Assembly: GCF_001894765.1 (NCBI RefSeq)
Contig: NZ_BCWV01000004.1
Location: 248,001 to 312,000, forward strand
Reading direction: 5' to 3'
Length of the DNA stretch: 64,000 bases
Source: Rhodococcoides corynebacterioides NBRC 14404
Lineage (GTDB): Bacteria; Actinomycetota; Actinomycetes; Mycobacteriales; Mycobacteriaceae
In this document: positions 39,371-49,620 of the stretch, piece by piece
Numbering within the stretch: the stretch's first letter is position 1
Layout of the letters: every line of letters begins with the position of its first letter
The notes under the pieces: generated by a model
What the model was told of the DNA's origin: nothing
Databases searched by the model: none
The model's input: only the letters and a program-made list of their open reading frames with translations
Made by a program: the position numbers and the translations under genes

Positions 39371-40884
39371 CCCGCGTTCCCCGGCCGGGTGCCGGTGCCC
39401 AGATCCGCCTCCGTGAGGTCGGCGACGGCGGCGGTGAAGCTGTCCCCGCGGTGGCCGTAGTCACGGAATTGGTCGAAGGAGGCCGTCGACGGGGCCAGCA
39501 ACACGGTGGTTCCGGGCTCGGCGCGGTGGGCGGCGGCGCGCACGGCCAGCGTCATCACCTGATCCCCGTTGGTCACATCCGTCTCATCGGCCACAGAGGC
39601 ATCGTCCCCCGGCGGCACGTGAACCACGGGGACATCCGGCGCGTGTCGCCCCAGCGCGGCCGCGATGGCCTCGCCGTCCCGGCCGAACACCACGGCTGCC
39701 GCCAGTCGAGACCGCACCTCCGCCACCAAGTCGTCCACCTCGGCGCCCTTGAGCAGCCCGCCGGCGAGCCACACGACCCGCTCGTGCGCGAGGATCGACG
39801 ATCGCGCCGCGTGCGGATTGGTCGCCTTCGAATCGTCGACGAACCGCACCCCACCGAGCTCACGCACTGTCGCCGCGCGGTGCGGCCCCACGCGGAACGC
39901 CGCCAGCCCGCGTGCGACGGAATCCGCGTCCACGCCCGCCGCGCGAGCGAGCGCCGAGGCGGCCAGGGCGTCCTGCAGACCGGCCGGGCCCGGCGGCTCG
40001 ATCTCCGCCGACGACACCAGCGGCACGCCGTCGCCGAACGCGCGATCGACCAGCATGCCGTCCTCGACCCCGAGATCGCCCGCGGACGGTCGCCCGGCCG
40101 TGAACCCCACCGTCCGCGGCGCCGTCGCCCGCGACCGCAACGACGACGCCACCGCGTCGTCGAGACCGACGACGGCGACGTCCCCGCGCAGGGCCTGCAG
40201 CTTGGCCTCCACGTAGGCGTCCATACCGCCGTGCCAGTCGAGATGGTCGGCGGCGATGTTGAGGACCACCCCGGCCGCGGGCCGCACGGACGGCGCCCAG
40301 AACAGCTGGAAGGACGACAGTTCGACGGCGAGGACCTCGGCCCGCGGTGACTCCGACCGCAGGGCGTCGAGGACGGGGACGCCGATGTTCCCGCACGCCT
40401 GCGACGGTCGGCCGCTCGCCTCGAGAATCGACGCGAGCATCGACGTGGTGGTGGTCTTGCCGTTGGTTCCGGTGACCACGAGCCAGGTGCGGGCCGGACC
40501 GTGTACCTCGGCGCGGTCGACGCGCCAGGAGAACTCGATGTCGCCCCACACCGGCACGCCCACGGTGAGGGCGGTGGTCAGCAGCGGCGCATCGGGCCGG
40601 AACCCGGGACTCGTGATCACCAGGGCGAACTCGGCGACGGCCGCCCGGTCCGGGGCGATCCGGTCCATGGACACCGTGTCCGCCCCGAGATCCGCGCACG
40701 CGGCCAGGGCCGCCTCGTCGGAATCCGCCACCGTGACCTGCGCGCCCAGCGCGTCGAGCGTCGGGAGCAGAGCACGCCCCGACACCCGGCCGCCCGCGAC
40801 GAGGACACGCCGACCACTCAGGTCGCGAGGGTCGGTGACCGCCTCACTGTTCGCACCGGCCCCGTGGTCGGCTGCACCGGCCAC
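39367..40884 (-). CDS. murD: UDP-MurNAc-L-Ala-D-Glu ligase
   Basis: The 505-aa ligase adding D-Glu. Landmarks are [14 protein letters not shown], the ATP loop [32 protein letters not shown], and [13 protein letters not shown] near the C-terminal domain. The GTG at 40884 lies 2 bp after the mraY stop and fits family length; open frame further upstream is antisense to nothing useful and unlikely. It is about 20 aa longer than the M. tuberculosis protein because of the N-terminal extension. Confidence 0.95.
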   Translation of the reverse strand: MAGAADHGAGANSEAVTDPRDLSGRRVLVAGGRVSGRALLPTLDALGAQVTVADSDEAALAACADLGADTVSMDRIAPDRAAVAEFALVITSPGFRPDAPLLTTALTVGVPVWGDIEFSWRVDRAEVHGPARTWLVVTGTNGKTTTTSMLASILEASGRPSQACGNIGVPVLDALRSESPRAEVLAVELSSFQLFWAPSVRPAAGVVLNIAADHLDWHGGMDAYVEAKLQALRGDVAVVGLDDAVASSLRSRATAPRTVGFTAGRPSAGDLGVEDGMLVDRAFGDGVPLVSSAEIEPPGPAGLQDALAASALARAAGVDADSVARGLAAFRVGPHRAATVRELGGVRFVDDSKATNPHAARSSILAHERVVWLAGGLLKGAEVDDLVAEVRSRLAAAVVFGRDGEAIAAALGRHAPDVPVVHVPPGDDASVADETDVTNGDQVMTLAVRAAAHRAEPGTTVLLAPSTASFDQFRDYGHRGDSFTAAVADLTEADLGTGTRPGNAG

Positions 40885-40886
40885 GA

Positions 40887-41966
40887 TCAGTCTCCGACCG
40901 CGGCGAGGTATTCGCTGTAGAACAGCGCCAGACCGACGGCCGACGAGATGGCCGCCAGCAACCAGAACCGAATGATGACCGTCGTCTCCGCCCATCCCCC
41001 CAGTTCGAAGTGATGGTGGAACGGCGCCATGCGGAACACGCGGCGTCGACTGGACCGGAACACCGCCACCTGGATGACCACCGAGGCCGCCTCGGCGACG
41101 AACAGCGCGCCGATCACCACCATGAGCAGTTCGGTGCGGGTCACGATGGAGAGACCGGCGAGCAGGCCGCCGAGGGCCAACGATCCGGTGTCACCCATGA
41201 AGATCTTCGCGGGCGCGGCGTTCCACCACAGGAAGCCGATGCAGGCGCCGGCCGCCGCCGCGCAGATCAAGGCCAGATCGAGCGGGTCGCGAACGTCGTA
41301 ACATCCCGGCCGCGGCTCGGTGGTGCAGGACTGGCGGTACTGCCAGAACGTGATGACCGTGTACGCGCCGAGCACCAAAGTCATCGAGCCCGCCGCGAGC
41401 CCGTCGAGACCGTCGGTGAGGTTCACCGCGTTGGACCACGCGCTGACCAGCAGGTAGCAGAACAGAATGAAGACGATGCCGCCCATGGAGACCGTGGCGA
41501 TGTCCCGGACGTAGCTCAGTTGCACGCTGCCGGGGGTCAGACCTCCCGCACCGTTGAACTGGAGCGCGAGGATGCCGAAGATGACGGCCGCGAACAGCTG
41601 GCCCACCAGCTTGGCCGTCTTGTTCAGCCCCAGGTTGCGCTGCTTGCGAATCTTGATGAAGTCGTCGAGGAAGCCCACCACACCGAGGACGGTGGTCAGT
41701 CCCAGCACCAACAGCGCCGACACCGACGGTCCGTCGGCTTCGTACGCGATGCCGATCAGGTGCGAACCCCAGTAGCCCGCCCACAGACCGGCGAGGATCG
41801 CGACGCCGCCCATGGTCGGGGTGCCGCGCTTGGACTGGTGACTGGCCGGGCCCTCGACGCGGATCTCCTGGCCGAACCCCTGGCGCGAGAACGCCTTGAT
41901 GAGGACCGGCGTCAGCAGGATCGCCACCGCCAGCGCGATGCCTCCCGCGAACAGAATCTGCCTCAC
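40887..41966 (-). CDS. mraY: phospho-MurNAc-pentapeptide transferase
   Basis: The 359-aa polytopic membrane enzyme that moves phospho-MurNAc-pentapeptide to undecaprenyl phosphate, forming lipid I. Conserved cytoplasmic motifs are [49 protein letters not shown] and [10 protein letters not shown]. Length equals the M. tuberculosis protein. The GTG at 41966 overlaps the murF stop (GTGA). Confidence 0.97.
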   Translation of the reverse strand: MRQILFAGGIALAVAILLTPVLIKAFSRQGFGQEIRVEGPASHQSKRGTPTMGGVAILAGLWAGYWGSHLIGIAYEADGPSVSALLVLGLTTVLGVVGFLDDFIKIRKQRNLGLNKTAKLVGQLFAAVIFGILALQFNGAGGLTPGSVQLSYVRDIATVSMGGIVFILFCYLLVSAWSNAVNLTDGLDGLAAGSMTLVLGAYTVITFWQYRQSCTTEPRPGCYDVRDPLDLALICAAAAGACIGFLWWNAAPAKIFMGDTGSLALGGLLAGLSIVTRTELLMVVIGALFVAEAASVVIQVAVFRSSRRRVFRMAPFHHHFELGGWAETTVIIRFWLLAAISSAVGLALFYSEYLAAVGD

Positions 41967-43444
41967 CGGTTCTCCCCCTGCTCCGCGAGGACCGCCTCCG
42001 CGACGGTCCACAGTCGCACCGACTGCGATGCCTTGACCAACACCAGATCACCCGGAGCCACCTGCTCGCGCAGCAGCGCGACGGCAGCCTCGGCATCGGG
42101 AACCAGCACCGACTCGTCGCCCCACGACCCTTCCATGACCGCGCCCTGGTGCATGCCGTGCGAGGGACGTCCGGTCCCCACGACCACCAGCTTGTCCACG
42201 GCCAACCGCACGGCCAGTCGGCCGATCCGGTCGTGTTCGATCACGGAGTCCTCGCCCAACTCGGCCATCTCGCCGAGAACCGCCCAGGATCGCCGTGCGC
42301 TGCTCCGGTCGGCGCGAGCCATGGTGACCAGTGCCTTGAGGGCGGCGCGCACCGAATCGGGGTTGGCGTTGTAGGAATCGTTGATCACGGTCACCCCGTC
42401 CGGGCGCGTGCGCACGTCCATGCGCCGCTCCGAGGCGGCGCGGGCGTCGCCCAGCGCGGCCGCGATGTCGTCGACGGCCATCCCGCACTCGAGTCCGACG
42501 GCCGCGGCCGACAGGGCGTTCGAGACCTGATGTTCGCCGTGCACCTGCAACGCGACCGGCGCGGATCCGGACGCCGTGTGCAGCGTGAACGACGCGCGCG
42601 CTTCCGCGTCGGGGACGACGTCCGTCGCGCGCACGTCCGCGCTGCCCCCGTGGCCGTAGGAGACGACGCGTGCGGCGGTCTTCTCGGCCATCGCCGCCAC
42701 CAGCCGGTCGTCGGCGTTGAGGACGGCCACTCCGCCCGCGGCGGCGGCGGGCAGGGCCTGGACCAGCTCGGACTTCGCCTCCGCGATGTTCTCCCGCGAC
42801 CCGAACTCCCCCAGATGCGCCGTGCCCACGTTGAGCTCGACGCCGATGCGCGGCGGCGCGATCCGCGCCAACTGGGCGATGTGCCCGCGACCACGAGCCG
42901 AGAGCTCCAGAACCAGGAATCGGGTGGTCTCGTCCGCGCGCAGCACGGTCCACGGGTGCCCCAGCTCGTTGTTGAACGACCCCGGCGGTGCGACCACGGT
43001 GCCCGCCCGTTCGAGGACCGCACGGATCAGGTCCTTCGTCGACGTCTTGCCCGACGACCCGGTGATACCGACGACCGTCAGCCCGTCGTCGATCAATCCG
43101 GTCACCGACGCGGACGCCAGCGCGGCGAGTGCCGTCAGGACGGCGGGACCCGCTCCGGCCGGGTCGTACGCGGGCAGGTCCGGGCGCGGGGTCGGCTCGA
43201 CCACGACGGCGGGCACCCCCACCGGCCGCGTCGCCAACACCACGACCGCGCCGGCCGCGACGGCGTCGGCAGCGTGATCGTGCCCGTCCACCCGCTCGCC
43301 CGGAAGGGCGAGGAACACTCCGCCCGGCGTGACCTTGCGGGAGTCGAACTCCACCGTGCCCGTGACCCGGACGTCCGGATCCGGCACGTCGTGCAGGGTC
43401 CCTCCGACGATCTCCGCGATCTCCCCGATCGACAGTGCTCTCAT
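41963..43444 (-). CDS. murF: UDP-MurNAc-tripeptide D-Ala-D-Ala ligase
   Basis: A 493-aa ligase completing the pentapeptide. It has an N-terminal UDP-binding domain ([20 protein letters not shown]), the ATP loop [27 protein letters not shown] and the C-terminal [11 protein letters not shown] motif. ATG 43444 overlaps the murE stop (ATGA), and its own stop overlaps mraY. Confidence 0.97.
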   Translation of the reverse strand: MRALSIGEIAEIVGGTLHDVPDPDVRVTGTVEFDSRKVTPGGVFLALPGERVDGHDHAADAVAAGAVVVLATRPVGVPAVVVEPTPRPDLPAYDPAGAGPAVLTALAALASASVTGLIDDGLTVVGITGSSGKTSTKDLIRAVLERAGTVVAPPGSFNNELGHPWTVLRADETTRFLVLELSARGRGHIAQLARIAPPRIGVELNVGTAHLGEFGSRENIAEAKSELVQALPAAAAGGVAVLNADDRLVAAMAEKTAARVVSYGHGGSADVRATDVVPDAEARASFTLHTASGSAPVALQVHGEHQVSNALSAAAVGLECGMAVDDIAAALGDARAASERRMDVRTRPDGVTVINDSYNANPDSVRAALKALVTMARADRSSARRSWAVLGEMAELGEDSVIEHDRIGRLAVRLAVDKLVVVGTGRPSHGMHQGAVMEGSWGDESVLVPDAEAAVALLREQVAPGDLVLVKASQSVRLWTVAEAVLAEQGENR

Positions 43445-45048
43445 GACCTCTGGTCCTCCCCGCGTTCGTCGATGGACGGTCCGACGGTGGCCAGTCCGTC
43501 GATGGCCCGGGCCAGCGCCTCGCGATCGTCGAACGGATGCACGACGTCACCGACCTTCTGACCCACTTCGTGGCCCTTGCCCGCCACCAAGACGACGTCA
43601 CCCGGACGCGCCCAGCGCACCGCGTACGCGACGGCGTCGGCGCGCGGCGAGATCTCGACGACCTCCCCACGCACGTCGTCGGCGACGCCCATCGCGCCGG
43701 TCCGGACGGCCGCGCGGATCAGAGCCGGATCCTCGGACCGCGGATTGTCGTCGGTGATCACCACCAGGTCGGCCGCGGCAGCGCTCACGGCACCCATCAG
43801 CGGGCGTTTCTCCGTGTCCCGATCCCCGCCGGCGCCGACGACGACGGCGATGCGGCCCGTGCTCTGCCGACGCAGGGTGGCCAGCGCCACCTCGAGGGCG
43901 GCGGGTTTGTGGGCGTAGTCGACCAGGGCGAGGAACGGTTGGCCGCGGTCGACTCGCTGCATGCGCCCGGGTACGTCCACGGTGGCCATGGCGTCCATCG
44001 CGACCTGTGGATCGACGCCGACGCGCACGGCCACGGCGGCGGCCACGAGAGCGTTGGCGACGTTGTACCGGCCCGGCAGGCGCAGCGTCGCCGCCACGTC
44101 GTGATCCCCCAGCACGGCCCGGAAGGTCTGCGTGCCGTCGGCCCGCACCTGCCAGTCGCGGGCGACGGCCGACGCACCGTCGGTCTCCCCGCCGGTGGAC
44201 ACGGTGGTCACGGGGCCGGACGCGGCCGCGATGTCGGACATCCGACGCCCCCACTCGTCGTCGACGCAGACGACCGACTCGGCCGCGTGGACGTCGGAGT
44301 CGGCGGCGAACAGGCGCGCCTTGGCCGCGAAGTACTCCTCGAAGGTGTGGTGGAAGTCGAGGTGGTCCTGCGAGAGGTTCGTGAACGCCCCGACGGCGAA
44401 GCGGGTGCCGTCCACGCGGCCCAGCGACAACGCGTGCGACGAGACCTCCATGACGACGCTGTCGCATCCCTGCTCGAGCATCGCCGCGAACAGGGCGTGC
44501 AGATGCGGCGCCTCGGGCGTCGTCAGTGCCGAGGGCACCGGAGTGTCACCGATCCGGGTCTCCACGGTGCCGATCAGGCCCGGGGTGCGGCCGCCCGCGC
44601 GCAGCGCCGCCTCGACCAGATACGACGTGGTGGTCTTGCCGGACGTGCCGGTGATGCCGACGACGGTCATGGACGCCGACGGATCGCCGTAGACCGTCGC
44701 CGAGACCGAGCCGAGCACCGACCGTGGATTCGAGTGCACCAGCACCACGACGTCGGAACCCGCCGTCGTGGTCGCGACGAGGTCCGCGCCCTCCGGATCG
44801 GTGAGGACCGCGACCGCGCCCCGCGCGACGGCGTCGGCGGCGAATCGCGCTCCGTGGTGTCGTGCACCCGGCAGAGCCGCGAACAGGTCCCCGGGCAGAA
44901 CGTCCTGGGCCCGCAGCTCGACGCCGGTCACCGAGAGCTCCGTCACCGAACCGCCGCCACCGCCGTGCACGGTCGCCCCGATCGCGTCGGCGAGACGGCC
45001 GATCAGCGTGATCGGAGGCCGCTGCGGGCGGAGGGACGAGCTGGGCAC
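43441..45048 (-). CDS. murE: UDP-MurNAc-L-Ala-D-Glu:meso-DAP ligase
   Basis: A 535-aa ligase that adds the third residue. The specificity motif DDNPR (in VITDDNPRSEDP) indicates meso-diaminopimelate, as expected for mycolata. Other landmarks are VVGITGTSGKTTTSYLVE, LSQDHLDFHHTFEEYF and ALVDYAHKPAALE. GTG 45048 is 149 bp from pbpB, the widest gap within the mur block; no clear terminator or promoter is visible there. Confidence 0.96.
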   Translation of the reverse strand: MPSSSLRPQRPPITLIGRLADAIGATVHGGGGGSVTELSVTGVELRAQDVLPGDLFAALPGARHHGARFAADAVARGAVAVLTDPEGADLVATTTAGSDVVVLVHSNPRSVLGSVSATVYGDPSASMTVVGITGTSGKTTTSYLVEAALRAGGRTPGLIGTVETRIGDTPVPSALTTPEAPHLHALFAAMLEQGCDSVVMEVSSHALSLGRVDGTRFAVGAFTNLSQDHLDFHHTFEEYFAAKARLFAADSDVHAAESVVCVDDEWGRRMSDIAAASGPVTTVSTGGETDGASAVARDWQVRADGTQTFRAVLGDHDVAATLRLPGRYNVANALVAAAVAVRVGVDPQVAMDAMATVDVPGRMQRVDRGQPFLALVDYAHKPAALEVALATLRRQSTGRIAVVVGAGGDRDTEKRPLMGAVSAAAADLVVITDDNPRSEDPALIRAAVRTGAMGVADDVRGEVVEISPRADAVAYAVRWARPGDVVLVAGKGHEVGQKVGDVVHPFDDREALARAIDGLATVGPSIDERGEDQRS

Positions 45049-45197
45049 GGTGTGATCGCTCCTGGTTGTCGTGGCGGAAACGGCTGTTCACGCGGTGGTC
45101 ATGGCGCGCCGGGACGCCGGAACGCGACGTTCCGGCGAGGAGGCCGACGCATCAGATTACCGGCGGGCCCGACCGCACCCCGACCGGTCCGGTCCGG

Positions 45198-47132
45198 TCA
45201 GCCCGCCTGCAACACCAGCCGGTCGGCCTCGGCGGACAGCGGCACGGCGTCACGCTGCAGCATCCACGACGCGATGGAGTGGAACAACGGCGCCGCGGAC
45301 TGCCCGCCGGAACCGTCCGCGCTGCGCGTGGGTGCGTCGAGCATGATTCCGATCACGTAGCGCGGATCGTCCGCGGGCGCGATGCCCGCGAAGGTGATCC
45401 AGTAGCTCGAGTTCGAGTAGCACTTGCAGTTCGGATCGACCTGCTGTGCCGTACCGGTCTTGCCGCTCACCTGGTAGCCCTCGATGCCGGCCTGCACACC
45501 CGTGCCGCGCTGGTCGCCGGTGTCGTTCTGGGTCACCGAGCGGAACATGTCGCGCACCGTGCGTGCGGTCTCCGGGCTGACCACCTGCACGCCGTCGGGT
45601 TGGGGGGTCTCCGTCCGTGTTCCGTCCCGGCCCACCGTCGCGGAGACGATGCGCGGCGGGATGCGCACGCCGTCGTTCGCGATGGCCTGGTACATCCCCG
45701 TCATCTGGAGCAGCGTCATCGACAGGCCCTGCCCGATGGGGAGGTTGGCGAACGTGCCGCCCGACCACTGGTCGCGCGCCGGAACGCTGCCGGCGCTCTC
45801 GCCGGGCAGACCGACCTCGGTGCGCTGGCCCAGGCCGAACTTCTGCAGCATGTCCGCGTAACGGTCCTCGCCCACTCGCTGCGCCAACATCAGCGTGCCC
45901 ACGTTGGACGACTTCCCGAACACGCCGGTGGTGGTGTACGGCGCGACGCCGTGATCCCACGCGTCCTTCACGGTGGCCCCGGCCATCGTGATGCTGCCCG
46001 GAACCTGGAGGACCTCGTCCGGGCGCGTCAGCCCGTCCTCGATGGCCGCGGCGGCGGTGACGATCTTGTTCACCGAGCCGGGTTCGAACGGACTCGACAC
46101 GGCGAGGTTGCCCATCTGGGCGTCGGCGGGGTTGTTGCCCACGCCGATGGACGGGTCGAACGTGCCGTCGTTGGACATGGCGAGCACCTGGCCCGTCTTC
46201 GCGTCCAGCACGACGGCCGACGCGTTCTTCGCGCCCGACAGGTTCTTCGCCTGCTGCACCTGCTGCTGCACCTGGTACTGGATGTCGCTGTTCAGCGTGA
46301 GCTCGACGGTGGACCCGTCGATCGCGGGCTGCTGATCGCGCCAGCTCCCCGGGATGACCGCACCGTCGCTGCCGCGGTCGTAGGTGCGGGAGCCGTCCGT
46401 TCCGGCCAGGACGGGATCCATCGAGTCCTCGAGGCCGAGCAGACCGTGCCCGTCCCACCCGGTGGCCCCGACGATGTTCGCCGCGAGCGCGCCGCCCGGG
46501 TACTCACGGATGTCCTGCCGCTCCAGGCCCACCTCGGGAAACTTCTCGGCGATCGTCGCCGCCACCGCCGGGTCGACGCTGCGGACCAGGTACTCGAAGG
46601 ACGTGTTGCCCGTCATCTTGGCGATGAGGTCCTTCTCGGTGACGACACCGGCGAGGGTGTCCGCGACCCCCGCGGCGATGGCGTCGATGCGATCGTCCGG
46701 CTCGGGCGCCGACGGGTCCTTCGCCTTCGCCTCCTCGAGCTCGACGCGCACCCGCTGCGGCTGGAACGTGAGCGCCTTCGCTTCCATGGTGAACGCGATG
46801 GGTTTGCCGTCCCGGTCCGTGATGGATCCGCGCGTGGCGGGGTCGACGATGGTCGTCGTCCGCTGACTGGCCGACTGCGCCGACAACGCGGGCGCGTCGA
46901 TGCCCTGGATCCACAGCAGCTGGACCGTCGCGATACCGAGGATCAGGAACATGGCGAAGCGGCCGTACCGGAAGCGGAAGTCGAACGTCTCCGTTCGCGC
47001 CCCACCACGGCGCGAGGGGCCCCGTCCGCGCGGCGCGGCCGGTCGACCCGGGTACTGCGGCCCGGACCGCGCAGGGTACCGAGGTGCGGGGCCTCGGGAG
47101 CGCAGGGGCGGCTCGTCGCGTCGCTGGTTCAC
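45198..47132 (-). CDS. pbpB: septal class B penicillin-binding protein (PBP2/FtsI)
   Basis: The 644-aa transpeptidase that cross-links septal peptidoglycan with FtsW. It has a basic cytoplasmic N-terminus (1-55), a membrane helix (about 58-76), a pedestal domain, then the transpeptidase with SxxK at Ser353-Lys356, SSN at 408-410 and KTG at 558-560. A Cys pair (NCKCYS) lies near the active site. It is a beta-lactam target. GTG 47132 overlaps the stop of the FtsL-like gene (GTGA). Confidence 0.96.
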   Translation of the reverse strand: MNQRRDEPPLRSRGPAPRYPARSGPQYPGRPAAPRGRGPSRRGGARTETFDFRFRYGRFAMFLILGIATVQLLWIQGIDAPALSAQSASQRTTTIVDPATRGSITDRDGKPIAFTMEAKALTFQPQRVRVELEEAKAKDPSAPEPDDRIDAIAAGVADTLAGVVTEKDLIAKMTGNTSFEYLVRSVDPAVAATIAEKFPEVGLERQDIREYPGGALAANIVGATGWDGHGLLGLEDSMDPVLAGTDGSRTYDRGSDGAVIPGSWRDQQPAIDGSTVELTLNSDIQYQVQQQVQQAKNLSGAKNASAVVLDAKTGQVLAMSNDGTFDPSIGVGNNPADAQMGNLAVSSPFEPGSVNKIVTAAAAIEDGLTRPDEVLQVPGSITMAGATVKDAWDHGVAPYTTTGVFGKSSNVGTLMLAQRVGEDRYADMLQKFGLGQRTEVGLPGESAGSVPARDQWSGGTFANLPIGQGLSMTLLQMTGMYQAIANDGVRIPPRIVSATVGRDGTRTETPQPDGVQVVSPETARTVRDMFRSVTQNDTGDQRGTGVQAGIEGYQVSGKTGTAQQVDPNCKCYSNSSYWITFAGIAPADDPRYVIGIMLDAPTRSADGSGGQSAAPLFHSIASWMLQRDAVPLSAEADRLVLQAG

Positions 47133-47905
47133 TGCGTGCCTCCGGTCGCGGATGGGACCGCCACGGGCTGTTCGTCGACCGGTCCGGGGTTCTGCGGCGC
47201 TGCGTTCTGCGGCGCTGCGTTTTGCGGCGCTGCCGCGGGCGCGGAGTTCGCCGGCGCCGGCGTGGTCGTGGTGGGGGCCGCGCTCCGGTTCAGCGGTGTG
47301 AGCGCCTCGCCGGGCGTGGCGCCGGGCGCTGCGGCGGCGCCCGTTCCGGTCCTCGCCGTCGTCGGACCGGCGGCGCCACGGGTCGGCGACGCCCCGGGCG
47401 CCGAGAACGCCGGAGCCGGAGGGCCCGCCGCCGGAGCGGGCGTACCGATCACCTGGACGACGCCGTCCGGTTGCACCACCAGACGGGGAACATCCTTCGT
47501 CGGGATCATGCCCAGCTCGGCGGCACGCCGGGCGAGCTCGGGTGCGGACCCGGCCAACTCCACGTCACGCTGCAACGCGGCCGCCTGTTCGGTCAGCCGC
47601 TGGTTCTCGGCGCGTGCGTCGCTCAGCCGGTAGGACTCCTCGGCCGCGCGCGTACTGAGCAGGAGTGTGCAGGCCAGACCGATCGCGAGCAGGCCGATGA
47701 CGGCCGCGACGAACGGGACGCGAGCGGCCACGGCGCGACGATCGGTCGTCGCCGTGTCGACGTCGAGAGCGCGGGCGCGTCGCTGACGCTTCTCGTACGC
47801 GCGTCGGGCCGCACCGGTGCGGGCGGGTGCGGACGGGGATCCGACCCGCTCGACCGCGCCGCCCGAACGCCGGGGACCTCCCGTCACGTCCACGGGTGCA
47901 CTCAC
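47129..47905 (-). CDS. FtsL-like divisome protein with Pro/Ala-rich tail
   Basis: A 258-aa bitopic protein in the ftsL position (as Rv2164c). It has a basic N-terminus, a membrane helix (about 61-84), a short coiled coil (about 88-116), then a 95-residue external Ala/Pro/Thr/Gln-rich region ending in three near-identical QNAAP repeats (15-bp repeats at 47191-47235). Its role is probably to bridge FtsQ/FtsB-like partners and activate FtsW-PBP2. GTG 47905 overlaps the rsmH stop and follows GAGGAGG. Confidence 0.85.
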   Translation of the reverse strand: MSAPVDVTGGPRRSGGAVERVGSPSAPARTGAARRAYEKRQRRARALDVDTATTDRRAVAARVPFVAAVIGLLAIGLACTLLLSTRAAEESYRLSDARAENQRLTEQAAALQRDVELAGSAPELARRAAELGMIPTKDVPRLVVQPDGVVQVIGTPAPAAGPPAPAFSAPGASPTRGAAGPTTARTGTGAAAAPGATPGEALTPLNRSAAPTTTTPAPANSAPAAAPQNAAPQNAAPQNPGPVDEQPVAVPSATGGTQ

Positions 47906-48897
47906 GACGTCCTCCTCGCAATACGTTCGGCTGCACGCAGTCGCACGGGTGCCGCCCGGGGGTTGTCGTCGATCTCGGACTGCGGCGCCTTCTCGGCACC
48001 GCGGGTGAGCAGCCGGAACTCGGGACCGCTGCCGGGCAGTTCCACGGGCAGGCCCTCGGGGGTGGTCGAGCGGGTCGACGGTGTCAGTTCCTGCTTGACC
48101 ACGCGATCCTCGAGCGATTGGTAGGACATGAAGACGATGCGACCGCCCACGACCAGCGAGGCCAGGGCCGGCGCGATCGCGTCGTGGAGAGAGTCGAGTT
48201 CCGCGTTGACCGCGACGCGCAGCGCCTGGAACGTGCGCTTGGCCGGGTGTCCCCCGGTGCGACGGGTGGCGGCGGGAATGCTGTCGTACAGCAACTCCAC
48301 GAGCGGTCCACTGGTGGTCCACGGCTGTTCGTCGCGACGCCGCACGATGGCGGAGGCGATTCGTCCCGCGAACCGCTCCTCCCCGTAGGTGCTCAGGATG
48401 CGGGCGATCTCGCCGTGCGTGGCGGTGTTGAGAATGTCCGCCGCGGTACGGCCCGTCGTCGGGTCCATCCGCATGTCCAGCGGCGCGTCCACCGAGTAGG
48501 CGAAGCCGCGATCCGCGGAATCGAGTTGCATGGACGACACACCGAGGTCGAACAGAATGCCGTCGACGCTGCCGACGTGATCGAGGCCGGCGCGATCCAA
48601 CGCGTCCTCGATGCCGTCGTACGTGGTGTGGACGAGAACCACCCGATCGCCGAAGGGGGCGAGGCGCTCACCGGCCAGCGCGAGTGCGTCGGTGTCGCGG
48701 TCGAGGCCGATCAGGCGCAGGCGCGGGTAGGTCTCGAGGAAGTGTTCGGCGTGCCCGCCCAGGCCGAGAGTGGCGTCGAGGTAGACCGGATCACGATCGC
48801 CCGCGGCCGTGAAGGCCGGTCCGAGCAGCTCGTCGGCGCGGTGGAGTCGCACGGGAACGTGAGAGAAGGGGGACGGGGACCCCTGCTGCTCCACCAT
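47902..48897 (-). CDS. rsmH: 16S rRNA (cytosine1402-N4)-methyltransferase
   Basis: A 331-aa SAM-dependent methyltransferase. The SAM loop is [15 protein letters not shown], and [18 protein letters not shown] and SLEDRVVK are family motifs. It modifies C1402 in the 16S P-site. ATG 48897 follows GGGAG. A 218-bp leader separates it from mraZ and carries two tandem hairpins, so rsmH and downstream genes may have post-transcriptional control. Confidence 0.96.
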   Translation of the reverse strand: MVEQQGSPSPFSHVPVRLHRADELLGPAFTAAGDRDPVYLDATLGLGGHAEHFLETYPRLRLIGLDRDTDALALAGERLAPFGDRVVLVHTTYDGIEDALDRAGLDHVGSVDGILFDLGVSSMQLDSADRGFAYSVDAPLDMRMDPTTGRTAADILNTATHGEIARILSTYGEERFAGRIASAIVRRRDEQPWTTSGPLVELLYDSIPAATRRTGGHPAKRTFQALRVAVNAELDSLHDAIAPALASLVVGGRIVFMSYQSLEDRVVKQELTPSTRSTTPEGLPVELPGSGPEFRLLTRGAEKAPQSEIDDNPRAAPVRLRAAERIARRTS

Positions 48898-49000
48898 CTG
48901 GATCTCCCGCCGTGTCTCGCCGTGTTCTGCAGTCGTGTCGGTTGCGGTCGGTCTCGCGGTCCGTGTGGAGCGAATGCGCGCGAGGTCCCTGTCCGATCAG

Positions 49001-49061
49001 GCACCTGGCGTCGGGGAAGTACGTCAGGGTCCTGGTCCGGTACTTGGCGTCGGGGAAGTAC
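49001..49061 (-). ncRNA. tandem hairpins in rsmH leader (possible mraW RNA motif)
   Basis: On the minus strand GTACTT-CCCCGACGCC-AAGTAC (49040-49061) is followed, 39 bp on, by GTACTT-CCCCGACGCC-AGGTGC (49001-49022). Both form a 6-bp stem with the same 10-base loop. The second stem differs by two A-to-G changes that keep pairing as G-U. A conserved mraW RNA motif has been described upstream of actinobacterial mraW (rsmH); this is the right place for it, but I cannot confirm the match. Confidence 0.6.
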
Positions 49062-49115
49062 GTCAAGGCCCGGTTCGGGCAGAGGCCACGCGGCACTCGC
49101 GTCGGCCACGGTCGG

Positions 49116-49547
49116 CTACAACATTCCTTCGAGCGATTCGTCCACTGCTTGCGAGAAATCTTCTTCGTGCTCACGGGAGTAGGTCTCCCACGACGCCGCG
49201 TCCCACAGTTCGAGGTAGTCCATCGAGCCGATCACGACGCAGTCCTTGGAGAGGTTCGCGTACTCCCGGTGGGCAGGTCCGATGGTGATCCGGCCCTGAC
49301 CGTCGGGGTGCTGCTCGTCCGTCCCGGCCGCGAGGTTGCGGATGTAGGCCCGCGCCCGCGGATTCGACCGCGACGCTGCCGCCAACCGCTCCGCACGCTC
49401 GGCGAACACCGCCCGGGGGTAGATGGCCAGGCTGTGATCCTGCCCTTTGCTCACCATCACCCCTCCTGCCAGTTCGTCTCGGAACTTCGCCGGCAACGTG
49501 AGCCGGAACTTGTCGTCGAGCTTGGGCGTGTAGGTACCGAGGAACAC
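49116..49547 (-). CDS. mraZ: transcriptional regulator MraZ
   Basis: A 143-aa protein with two AbrB-like repeats, each with the D-x-x-x-R DNA-binding signature (DDKFR near residue 12 and DGQGR near 82). MraZ forms a ring and represses the division and cell-wall cluster by binding GTGG-type repeats upstream of itself. Such repeats are present at 49597-49620. The GTG at 49547 gives [16 protein letters not shown], the canonical start. Confidence 0.96.
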   Translation of the reverse strand: MFLGTYTPKLDDKFRLTLPAKFRDELAGGVMVSKGQDHSLAIYPRAVFAERAERLAAASRSNPRARAYIRNLAAGTDEQHPDGQGRITIGPAHREYANLSKDCVVIGSMDYLELWDAASWETYSREHEEDFSQAVDESLEGML

Positions 49548-49596
49548 CCGGCACCTCCCGCTTGCGTCCGTCGCGGCTTGCTCTCTCCGCTGACGG

Positions 49597-49620
49597 CCAC
49601 ATTACCCCACTTTCCCCCAC
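49597..49620 (-). promoter_or_regulatory. MraZ-binding boxes upstream of mraZ
   Basis: Three GTGG boxes on the minus strand (CCAC at 49597-49600, 49607-49610 and 49617-49620 on the plus strand) are spaced exactly 10 bp apart, with a weaker TCAC at 49627. Equal one-turn spacing and location 50-73 bp before the start are typical of MraZ operators. Confidence 0.85.
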
